Below are positions 1 through 5,881 of a stretch of 14,211 nucleotides of DNA, piece after piece; positions within the stretch are counted from its first letter, which is position 1; each line of letters begins with the position of its first letter. A program made the translations under genes and the position numbers. This DNA is from Bacillota bacterium. GTDB taxonomy: Bacteria > Bacillota > Clostridia > Oscillospirales > Oscillospiraceae. The notes below the pieces were generated by a model, which ran no database searches, was not told the origin of the DNA, and saw nothing but the letters and a program-made list of their open reading frames with translations. The DNA is taken from contig JAEWYA010000191.1 of the NCBI GenBank assembly GCA_023395775.1, forward strand, positions 1 through 14,211, in the 5' to 3' direction.

Positions 1-47
1 ATATTAGATAATGGCGGCCCGACAAACGCGGGCAACAGACTGCCCCA

Positions 48-1433
48 TCATTTTCCCACGCAGAACCGGGAGAAGATGGCAGACACGATATCCTCCCGGG
101 CGGTGCGTCCCGTCAGCTCGCCCAGAGCGTTCATGGCCTCTTCCGTGTCGGTGAGAATCACGTCGGGAGTGAGGCCGGACTCCAGCGCTTCCAGCCCCCG
201 CCGGACAGCATCCCGAGCGCGGGAGACGGCGTCCGTCTGCCGGGGGTCGGTCAAAAGCTCGCCGCTTGCGCCGTCCTCAAAAGAAAACAGCCCTGCCACC
301 GCCCGCTCCAGCGCGTCCAGTCCTTCGCCGGTGACGGCGGAGACAGAGACGTCGGCGGCGGGCGGAAACTGGCTCTGCCCGACCTGAAAAGAGGCGGCGC
401 AGACTGGTTCGGCAGCATCCAAATCGGACTTGGAGCGCACTAAGATCCATCGCCTGCTGCAAGAGGCCAGCGTCAGCGCATCCAGGTCCTCGGCGGTGGG
501 CGTCTGGGACCCGTCCAGCACCGCCAGCACCAGATCGGCGGTCTCCAAAGCGGCCTTGGACCGCTCCACGCCCAACTTTTCCACCGTGTCCTCCGTTTCA
601 CGGATACCCGCGGTGTCGATGAGCCGCAGCAAAACCCCGCCGCAGAGCACGGATTCCTCCACCGTATCCCGGGTGGTTCCGGGGATATCGGTGACGAGGC
701 ATCGATCATACCCTGCCAGGGCGTTCAGCAGAGAGGACTTCCCGACGTTGGGTCGGCCGATGATCGCGGTTCGGACGCCGGATTTTAAAAGGCGGCCCCG
801 GCCGCAGGTGGCCAGCAGTCGGGTAAGAGCCTCGTCCGCCTGACGGAGGGCGGCTTGAATTTCGGCGAGTTTTAAATCCTCGATGTCCTCGTCGGGATAG
901 TCCACCACGGCGTAGAACTGAGAGGCCAGCGCCGTCAGGCTGTCGTACACGGCGGAGACAGTGCGGCCCAGCGCCCCGCCCAGCTGGGCGGCGGCATTCC
1001 GGGCGGCAGCGGGAGTCTCCGCGTCAATCAGATCGATCACCGCTTCCGCCTGGGTCAGATCCAGCTTGCCGTTCAGAAACGCCCGCTTTGTAAACTCTCC
1101 GGCCTTTGCCTGCCGCGCTCCGGCGGCAAACAGGGCTGAGAGAATTTCGCCCATGGCCATGGGCGAGCCGTGGCAGTGCAGTTCGGCGCTGTCTTCGCCG
1201 GTATAGCTGGCGGGGCCGGGAAAGCGGACGGCCATGCCGCTGTCCAGAACGCGGCCCTGCGGGTCCAGCAGGCCGCCTAAAAAAAGTTTGCGGGGCTCCA
1301 GCGCGGCAAACTTTTTTTTGCAATTTGGGCGGAAGACCCGGTCCAATACCGCGTCGGTCTCCGGACCGGAAATTCGGATGACGCCGATGGCGGTGGGGAC
1401 TTTCCCCGTGGCGACGGCGGCAATGGTATCCAT
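48..1433 (-). CDS. mnmE: tRNA modification GTPase MnmE
   Basis: MnmE works with MnmG to build the carboxymethylaminomethyl group on wobble U34 of tRNAs, using a potassium-dependent G domain and 5-formyl-THF (family knowledge). The 461-residue product has the full layout: an N-terminal folate-binding domain beginning MDTIAAVATG, a helical domain, and an inserted G domain with GRPNVGKSS (226-234), DIPGTTRD (249-256) and DTAG (273-276). It ends FCVGK, the C-terminal CxGK motif with the Cys essential for modification. The G4 motif reads SKSD (334-337) instead of the usual NKxD. The frame stays open upstream to 1535, but I chose the ATG at 1433: it begins the conserved N-terminus and has AGAAAGGAG six bases before it. 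It lies 108 nt after pnp on the same strand and is probably co-transcribed with it. Length is normal for the family. Confidence 0.97.
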   Translation of the reverse strand: MDTIAAVATGKVPTAIGVIRISGPETDAVLDRVFRPNCKKKFAALEPRKLFLGGLLDPQGRVLDSGMAVRFPGPASYTGEDSAELHCHGSPMAMGEILSALFAAGARQAKAGEFTKRAFLNGKLDLTQAEAVIDLIDAETPAAARNAAAQLGGALGRTVSAVYDSLTALASQFYAVVDYPDEDIEDLKLAEIQAALRQADEALTRLLATCGRGRLLKSGVRTAIIGRPNVGKSSLLNALAGYDRCLVTDIPGTTRDTVEESVLCGGVLLRLIDTAGIRETEDTVEKLGVERSKAALETADLVLAVLDGSQTPTAEDLDALTLASCSRRWILVRSKSDLDAAEPVCAASFQVGQSQFPPAADVSVSAVTGEGLDALERAVAGLFSFEDGASGELLTDPRQTDAVSRARDAVRRGLEALESGLTPDVILTDTEEAMNALGELTGRTAREDIVSAIFSRFCVGK

Positions 1434-1439
1434 GTCTGG

Positions 1440-1448
1440 CTCCTTTCT
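1440..1448 (-). promoter_or_regulatory. Ribosome binding site deciding the mnmE start
   Basis: AGAAAGGAG on the minus strand, six bases before the ATG at 1433. It rules out the longer in-frame start at 1535, which would code through the GC hairpins between pnp and mnmE. Confidence 0.85.
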
Positions 1449-1472
1449 GTGAGACGGCGCGGGCGGTTGGCG

Positions 1473-1518
1473 CCGCCCCGTCGCAAAACGACGGGGCGGG
1501 GCGCAGGCCCCGCCCCGT
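1473..1518 (-). repeat. Mutually exclusive GC-rich hairpins between pnp and mnmE
   Basis: One perfect 11-bp stem pairs 1473-1483 with 1489-1499 (loop of five). Another perfect 12-bp stem pairs 1491-1502 with 1507-1518 (loop of four). They share 1491-1499, so only one can form at a time. On the transcribed minus strand the 1491-1518 hairpin forms first, about 23 nt after the pnp stop. Neither is followed by a T-run, so a simple intrinsic terminator is unlikely. A 3'-end stabiliser, a processing signal between pnp and mnmE, or a REP-like repeat are possible roles (inference). Confidence 0.7.
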
Positions 1519-1541
1519 ATTTCAGGCAAAATCAAAGAGGA

Positions 1542-3692
1542 TTACTGAATGGGCTCGCCATTGGCCTTCTTGGCCTCAATTTCCTTCATGGCGTCCTTGT
1601 GAGAGAGGTTCCAACGGCCCTTCTCGTCAATCTCCATGAACTTGACCCACATCATGTCGCCCACCTTGCAGGCGTCCTCCACCTTTTCAATGCGGTGGTC
1701 GGACAGCTTTGAGATGTGGCACAGGCCGTCCTTGCCGGGGGCGATTTCAATGAACACGCCAAAGGTCATCATCCGTACCACGCGGCCGTAGTACAGCTTG
1801 CCAACCTCGGGGACGAAGACGATATCGTCGATGCACTTCTTGGCGGCGTCGCAGGCGGAGGCGTCCGCGGCGGCAATGAAGATGGAGCCGTCGTCGTTGA
1901 TGTCCACCTTCGCGCCGGTGTCGGCCACGATCTTCTGGATGACGGAGCCGCCCTTGCCGATGACCTCGCGAATGCGGTCGGGGTCAATGTGCATGGTGAT
2001 CATCTTGGGCGCATACTTCGAGACCTCGCCGCGGGGGGCGGCAATGCAGGGCAGCATGATCTGGTCGAGGATCTCGCAGCGGGCGTCATAGGTGGTGTCC
2101 AGCGCGTTTTTGATGATCTCCATGGTGAGGCCGTCGTTTTTCAGGTCCATCTGAATGGCGGTGATGCCCTTCTTGGTACCGGCCACCTTGAAATCCATTT
2201 CGCCGTGGAAATCCTCCACGCCCTGAATGTCGATGAACGTGGTAAAGCCGCCGTTGTCGTCCTGAATGAGGCCGCAGGAAATGCCCGCCACAGGGGCTTT
2301 GATGGGCACGCCCGCGTCCATCAGGGCGAGGGTGGAGCCGCAGATGGAGCCCTGAGAGGTGGAGCCGTTGGAGGAAACCACTTCGCTTACCACGCGGATG
2401 GCATAGGGGAATTCCTCCACGGAGGGCAGCACCGGCACCAGCGCCCGCTCGGCGAGAGCGCCGTGGCCGATCTCGCGGCGGCCGGGGGAACGGGCGGGCT
2501 TGGCCTCGCCGACGGAGTAGCCGGGGAAGTTATAGTGGTGCATATAGCGCTTTTCCGTCTCCTCCCAGATGGTGTCCAGCTTCTGATTGGCGGAGAGGGT
2601 ATCCAGCGTGCACACGGAGAGGACCTGCGTCTGGCCGCGGGTAAACAGGTCGGAGCCGTGGACCCGGGGCAGTACGCCCACTTCGGCGGAGAGAGGGCGG
2701 ATTTCGTTCTTCTGGCGGCCATCCACACGGTGGCCTTCCAGCAGCCAGGCCTTGACGATCTTCTTTTGGAACTTGTAGGTGATTTCTTCCAGGTACTGGT
2801 CCATGTTGGGATAGTCCGCAAGGAACAGCTCGTGCCACTTTTCGATGAGCTGGTTCCAGCGGCTCTCCCGGACATTCTTGTCGTCGGTATCCAGGGCGGC
2901 TTTCGCGTCGTCCGTGGTGGCCGCCACAATCTTGTCGAACAGCTCCTGATTGAAATCGGCGTGGGGATAATCGAATTTGGGCTTGCCGATCTCACTGACC
3001 ATCCGGTTGATCAGGGCAATCTGCTTCTGGTTTTCCTCGTGAGCCTGCCGGATGGCCTCGTACATGGTGTCGTTGTTCACCTCGTTGGCGCCGGCTTCGA
3101 TCATGACGACTTTTTTGCCGGTGGAGACCACGGTCACGTCCAGATCGGAGACCTTGCGCTGCTCGGCGGTGGGGTTGAAGACCAGCTTGCCGTTCACAAG
3201 GCCCACCTTCAGCGCGGCCACAGGGCCGTTCCAGGGAATGTCGGAGATGGCAAGGGCGGCGGAGGTGCCGATCAGGGCCGCAATCTCGGGGGAGCAGTCG
3301 TGGTCCACGCTCATGACGGTGGCCATGATGGAGACGTCGTTGCGGAAGTCATAGGGGAACAGGGGGCGGATGGGCCGGTCGATGACGCGGGAGGTCAAAA
3401 CGCCCTTTTCACCGGGACGGCCCTCGCGGCGGTTAAAGGAGCCCGGGATGCGGCCCACGGAGTACATCTTCTCCTCAAAGTCCACGCTCAGGGGGAAGAA
3501 ATCGATCCCGTCCCGGGGACGGGCGGAGGCGGTGGCGCACACCAGCACACGGGTGTCGCCGTAACCCACCATGACGGCGGCGTTGGCCAGCTCCGCCAGC
3601 TTGCCTACCTCCAGCGTGAGGGGGCGGCCCGCCAGCTCCATCTCGTACTTATGGTAGTTGGGATATTGGCGCTTGTTAATAATGGTTGACAT
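1542..3692 (-). CDS. pnp: Polyribonucleotide nucleotidyltransferase (PNPase)
   Basis: PNPase is the phosphorolytic 3'-to-5' exoribonuclease of the cytoplasm, a trimer that also adds heteropolymeric tails (family knowledge). The 716-residue product has two RNase PH-like domains joined by a helical linker, then KH and S1 domains. The second core holds VED(494) and GEMD(500)FKVAGT, aligning with the active-site aspartates D486 and D492 of the E. coli enzyme. The KH loop is GKGG (579-582). The S1 domain begins near residue 631 (GKLYYGRVV) and includes FGVFIEI and GLCHIS. The ATG at 3692 is preceded seven bases away by AAAAGGAG. It follows rpsO on the same strand, the order known from many bacteria, but with a terminator and a long inverted repeat in between. 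The E. coli gene is controlled by RNase III cutting of its leader and by its own protein; the leader repeat here could serve similarly (inference). Confidence 0.98.
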   Translation of the reverse strand: MSTIINKRQYPNYHKYEMELAGRPLTLEVGKLAELANAAVMVGYGDTRVLVCATASARPRDGIDFFPLSVDFEEKMYSVGRIPGSFNRREGRPGEKGVLTSRVIDRPIRPLFPYDFRNDVSIMATVMSVDHDCSPEIAALIGTSAALAISDIPWNGPVAALKVGLVNGKLVFNPTAEQRKVSDLDVTVVSTGKKVVMIEAGANEVNNDTMYEAIRQAHEENQKQIALINRMVSEIGKPKFDYPHADFNQELFDKIVAATTDDAKAALDTDDKNVRESRWNQLIEKWHELFLADYPNMDQYLEEITYKFQKKIVKAWLLEGHRVDGRQKNEIRPLSAEVGVLPRVHGSDLFTRGQTQVLSVCTLDTLSANQKLDTIWEETEKRYMHHYNFPGYSVGEAKPARSPGRREIGHGALAERALVPVLPSVEEFPYAIRVVSEVVSSNGSTSQGSICGSTLALMDAGVPIKAPVAGISCGLIQDDNGGFTTFIDIQGVEDFHGEMDFKVAGTKKGITAIQMDLKNDGLTMEIIKNALDTTYDARCEILDQIMLPCIAAPRGEVSKYAPKMITMHIDPDRIREVIGKGGSVIQKIVADTGAKVDINDDGSIFIAAADASACDAAKKCIDDIVFVPEVGKLYYGRVVRMMTFGVFIEIAPGKDGLCHISKLSDHRIEKVEDACKVGDMMWVKFMEIDEKGRWNLSHKDAMKEIEAKKANGEPIQ

Positions 3693-3714
3693 GTTGCTTC
3701 TCCTTTTTAGAATG

Positions 3715-3865
3715 GATTTTTTACGCCATGCCGGCCATTTAGCACTTGAAAACGCGTCCTCGCAAGCTCACTTGCTTCGCTGCCCGCCTTCTTTGCGGGC
3801 AAGCTGTTTGATATATGTGGGGGCGCATTTTCAACTGCTAAAGGCATTTTTGGCGGCGTAAAATC
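3715..3865 (-). repeat. Long imperfect inverted repeat in the pnp leader
   Basis: The outer arms lie at about 3715-3756 and 3823-3865. They share, in inverted form, GATTTT(TT)ACGCC at the outside and TTTTCAA[G/C]TGCTAAA (14 of 15 bases) further in, with a few unpaired bases between. The central 65 nt hold two further hairpins: GCAAG/CTTGC (3762-3775) and TGCCCGC/GCGGGCA (3781-3801). It begins right after the rpsO terminator and ends just before the pnp ribosome site, so the RNA would be a long hairpin at the pnp 5' end. It may be a leader processed by RNase III or a miniature palindromic element that landed there. The sequence shows the symmetry; function is inference. Confidence 0.75.
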
Positions 3866-3866
3866 T

Positions 3867-3903
3867 ATGAAAAGGGGGCGGTGCAGAAAAAACTACACCG
3901 CCC
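3867..3903 (-). terminator. Stem-loop terminator after rpsO
   Basis: On the minus strand GGGCGGTG (3896-3903) pairs with CACCGCCC (3876-3883). Three further bases pair across one mismatch, with a loop of six T. A short CCTTTT tail follows at 3870-3875. It starts about ten bases after the rpsO stop. The T-run is weak, so some read-through into pnp is likely. Confidence 0.75.
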
Positions 3904-3913
3904 ACGTTTCAAC

Positions 3914-4180
3914 TTACTTACGGATGCCGAGCTTTGCGATCAGGGCGCGGTAACGCTCGATGTCCTTCTTCTGGAGGTAGTCCAGCAGGTTGCGGCGCTT
4001 ACCGACCATCATAATGAGGCCGCGGTTGGAGTGCTTGTCCTGAGGGTTCGCCTTCATGTGCTCGGTGAGCACGTTGATCCGCTGGGTCAAAATGGCGATC
4101 TGGACCTCGGGAGAGCCGGTGTCCGTGGCGTGGGTGCGGTTGGCGTCGATAATAGCGGTCTTTTGTTCTTTGCGCAACAT
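3914..4180 (-). CDS. rpsO: 30S ribosomal protein S15
   Basis: S15 binds 16S rRNA early in assembly of the small-subunit platform (family knowledge). The 88-residue product has the expected length and the hallmarks TGSPEVQIAILTQRI, LTEHMKAN, DKHSNRGL and GKRRNLLDYLQ. The frame extends four codons upstream to a GTG at 4192, but that GTG is itself part of the ribosome site AAGGTGG (4189-4195); the ATG at 4180, eight bases downstream of the site, gives the standard MLRKEQK start. It has its own promoter and a leader of about 95 nt, and is the first gene of the rpsO-pnp-mnmE series. S15 commonly represses its own mRNA through the leader. Confidence 0.98.
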   Translation of the reverse strand: MLRKEQKTAIIDANRTHATDTGSPEVQIAILTQRINVLTEHMKANPQDKHSNRGLIMMVGKRRNLLDYLQKKDIERYRALIAKLGIRK

Positions 4181-4188
4181 AATTGTAT

Positions 4189-4195
4189 CCACCTT
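4189..4195 (-). promoter_or_regulatory. Ribosome binding site deciding the rpsO start
   Basis: AAGGTGG on the minus strand, eight bases before the ATG at 4180. It overlaps the in-frame GTG at 4190-4192 and so excludes that codon as the start. Confidence 0.85.
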
Positions 4196-4276
4196 TTTAA
4201 AAATTACCCGCAGGACTGCGCATCGGGCCGGTGAGAGCCGCGAAACGAAGCGCTGGGGCGCCGCAGGTTTGCGTGC
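4196..4276 (-). promoter_or_regulatory. rpsO: rpsO 5' leader, possible S15 autoregulatory RNA
   Basis: The stretch between the predicted transcription start (about 4276) and the rpsO ribosome site is GC-rich and can fold, for example CGCA-GTCC-TGCG close to the ribosome site. Several unrelated S15-binding leader structures are known in different phyla. I cannot assign this one to a known class from sequence alone. Confidence 0.4.
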
Positions 4277-4282
4277 TTAGTC

Positions 4283-4311
4283 ACTATATCATAAGGATTC
4301 CCAATTGTAAA
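4283..4311 (-). promoter_or_regulatory. Sigma-A type promoter for rpsO
   Basis: On the minus strand the -35 box is TTTACA (4306-4311) and the -10 box is TATAGT (4283-4288), with exactly 17 bases between; each box matches the consensus at five of six bases. It lies about 100 bases before the rpsO start. The 227 bases between this promoter and the divergent one at 4539 are AT-richer, and I see no gene in them. Confidence 0.85.
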
Positions 4312-4538
4312 GAAAATTTTCACTTTTTCCTGTTTCTTTCAAACAAAAACGCCATAAGAAACGAACATACGGACAAAGATTTCTCAGGGCAGTCAAATTG
4401 ACGGATGTATATTTTGCGCCATCCTGCACAGAAATTCCTTTAATAGGCGTCGGACTGTCCGCGTCATTTTCCGATCTCACTGGCGGCAAAAAGATGTGGC
4501 AGTAATTGCGCGGCGGCGTTAAGAATTTCTTTTGCCGC

Positions 4539-4567
4539 TTGACAGGCGTCAAAAACCATGCTAATCT
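4539..4567 (+). promoter_or_regulatory. Promoter of the GntR-ABC-amidase operon
   Basis: A perfect -35 box, TTGACA (4539-4544), is followed after 17 bases by TAATCT (4562-4567) as a weak -10 box. The inverted repeat at 4568-4594 starts at the next base, so a bound repressor would block polymerase at the start site. Confidence 0.7.
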
Positions 4568-4594
4568 AACTGTACTAATACGGATAATACAGTT
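4568..4594 (+). promoter_or_regulatory. Operator-like inverted repeat, AACTGTA-N13-TACAGTT
   Basis: Perfect seven-base arms are separated by 13 bases, centred over the expected transcription start and 32 bases before the gntR start codon. From memory, Bacillus subtilis YtrA binds AGTGTA-N13-TACACT; the architecture and spacer are the same and the arms are similar. The first gene downstream is a YtrA-type regulator, so autorepression is likely (inference). Confidence 0.75.
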
Positions 4595-4625
4595 CGCCTG
4601 ACGGCGGACAAACGGAGGTGGAGAG

Positions 4626-4988
4626 ATGATCAGCCTGAATTATCGGGATTCGCGGCCCATCTACGAGCAGATCAAGGACGAACTGCGAAAACTGATCGTC
4701 ACCGGCGCGATGGCGGCGGGAGAAAGACTGCCGTCGGTACGCGCATTGGCTACCCAGCTCAGCATCAACCCAAATACGATCCAGCGGGCTTATAACGACA
4801 TGGAGGCGGAGGGATACATTTACTCCGTACCGGGCAAGGGCAGCTTTGCCAGCGACCGGGGAGACGCGGACGCAGCACGGCGCGAGCTGCTGAAAGACAA
4901 GGTGAGGGAGCTTCTGCGGGAGCTGCGGGTGCTGGGCGTCACGCAGGCGGATCTGGCAGCGCTGCTGAAAGAGGGAGAGATGATATGA
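4626..4988 (+). CDS. GntR family transcriptional regulator, YtrA type
   Basis: A short DNA-binding regulator of 120 residues. The winged helix-turn-helix covers about residues 10-77: RPIYEQIKDELRKLI, then GERLPSVRALATQLSINPNTIQRAY as helix-turn-helix, and a wing ending GYIYSVPGKGSF. Only about 43 residues follow, too few for a FadR, HutC or MocR ligand domain, which places it in the YtrA subfamily, whose members usually sit in front of ABC transporter genes and repress them (family knowledge). The ATG has GGAGGTGG about five bases upstream. Its stop overlaps the start of the ABC ATPase gene in ATGA, indicating translational coupling. The inverted repeat over its own promoter is the probable binding site. 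The inducing signal is unknown; for B. subtilis YtrA it is cell-wall antibiotics. Confidence 0.93.
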   Translation: MISLNYRDSRPIYEQIKDELRKLIVTGAMAAGERLPSVRALATQLSINPNTIQRAYNDMEAEGYIYSVPGKGSFASDRGDADAARRELLKDKVRELLRELRVLGVTQADLAALLKEGEMI

Positions 4989-5881
4989 TCGAGGTTCGAG
5001 GCGCGGTAAAAAGGTTTGACGGCTTCGCGGCGCTGAACGGCGTAACGCTGACGGTGCCGAAGGGGGCGGTATATGGTCTGGTTGGTCCCAACGGCGCGGG
5101 CAAATCCACGCTTCTGCGGTGTCTGAACGGCGTGTACAAGACCGAGAGCGGCACAATGACCATCGATGGAGAATCCGTTTGGGAGAATCCGGCCCTGAAG
5201 GCGCGGGTCAACTCCATTCCGGACGACTGGTACTACTTTTTGCAGTCCAGCACACAGGATATGATGAAGCTCTATCGGGGAATTTACCCCAATTTTTCCA
5301 TGGAGCGCTACAAAAAGCTGGAGGCGGCGTTTCCCATCGACCCGAAAAAATCCATCCGGCATCTGTCCAAAGGCATGCAGAAGCAGGCAGCTTTCTGGCT
5401 GACTATGAGCTGCATGCCGGAATACCTGATGCTGGACGAACCGGTGGACGGGCTGGACCCGGTGATGCGGCGGCAGGTCTGGTCCCTGGTGCTGGACGAC
5501 GTTGCCGAGCGGGGCACCACGGTGCTGGTTTCCAGCCACAATCTGCGGGAGCTGGAGGACGTATGCGACCAGGTGGGCATTCTGGACCACGGCAAGGTGC
5601 TCTTGGAGCGGTCTTTGGCGCAGCTCCAGGATAATATGGTGAAGCTTCAGGTTGTCTTCCCCGACGGGATGACGGAGGTGCCCCCGGAAATTCCCGCCCT
5701 CCACGCGTCGAAGCTGGGCCGCATCCACACCCTCATCCTGCGCATGAATGCCCAGAAGGCCACCGAGCTTCTGGCACAGTACAGCCCCTTGCTGGTGGAC
5801 GCCGTGCCGCTGACACTGGAGGAAATTTTTATTTACGAGTTGGGAGGTGCGGACTATGCGGTCAAAGACATCGTCCTTTAA
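4985..5881 (+). CDS. ABC transporter ATP-binding protein (YtrB-like)
   Basis: The cytoplasmic ATPase of the transporter formed with the next gene. The 298-residue product has Walker A GPNGAGKST (34-42), signature LSKGMQ (127-132) in place of LSGGQ, Walker B YLMLDE (147-152), D-loop GLDP (156-159) and switch His185 in VSSHN. The region where a Q-loop glutamine is expected reads SIPDDWYYF (77-85), with acidic residues instead; YtrB-like ATPases often show a D or E here, as far as I recall. About 90 residues follow the core as a C-terminal regulatory extension. The gene overlaps gntR by four bases and the permease gene by 26, so the three are translated together. Export or signalling at the envelope is likely, but the substrate cannot be read from the sequence. 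Confidence 0.93.
   Translation: MIEVRGAVKRFDGFAALNGVTLTVPKGAVYGLVGPNGAGKSTLLRCLNGVYKTESGTMTIDGESVWENPALKARVNSIPDDWYYFLQSSTQDMMKLYRGIYPNFSMERYKKLEAAFPIDPKKSIRHLSKGMQKQAAFWLTMSCMPEYLMLDEPVDGLDPVMRRQVWSLVLDDVAERGTTVLVSSHNLRELEDVCDQVGILDHGKVLLERSLAQLQDNMVKLQVVFPDGMTEVPPEIPALHASKLGRIHTLILRMNAQKATELLAQYSPLLVDAVPLTLEEIFIYELGGADYAVKDIVL
5843..5849 (+). promoter_or_regulatory. Ribosome binding site deciding the permease start
   Basis: GGAGGTG lies six bases before the ATG at 5856. It contains the in-frame GTG at 5847, so that GTG is unlikely to be the start. It is inside the 3' end of the ATPase gene. Confidence 0.8.

Noticed and set aside
17..33. Small hairpin GCCCG/CGGGC downstream of mnmE
   Set aside because: Only five base pairs and no T-run; not enough to call a terminator.
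1434..1535. N-terminal extension of MnmE to a start at 1535
   Set aside because: It would code through the GC hairpins, and the conserved MnmE start and ribosome site lie at 1433.
1716..3689. A plus-strand open frame of 657 codons antisense to pnp
   Set aside because: Its protein is a Gly/Ala/His/Val-rich artefact of GC-rich third positions in pnp, with no recognisable domain. pnp on the other strand is unmistakable.
4289..4552. Minus-strand 87-codon frame upstream of rpsO
   Set aside because: It has no family features and its 3' end runs into the rpsO promoter; the composition is like intergenic DNA.
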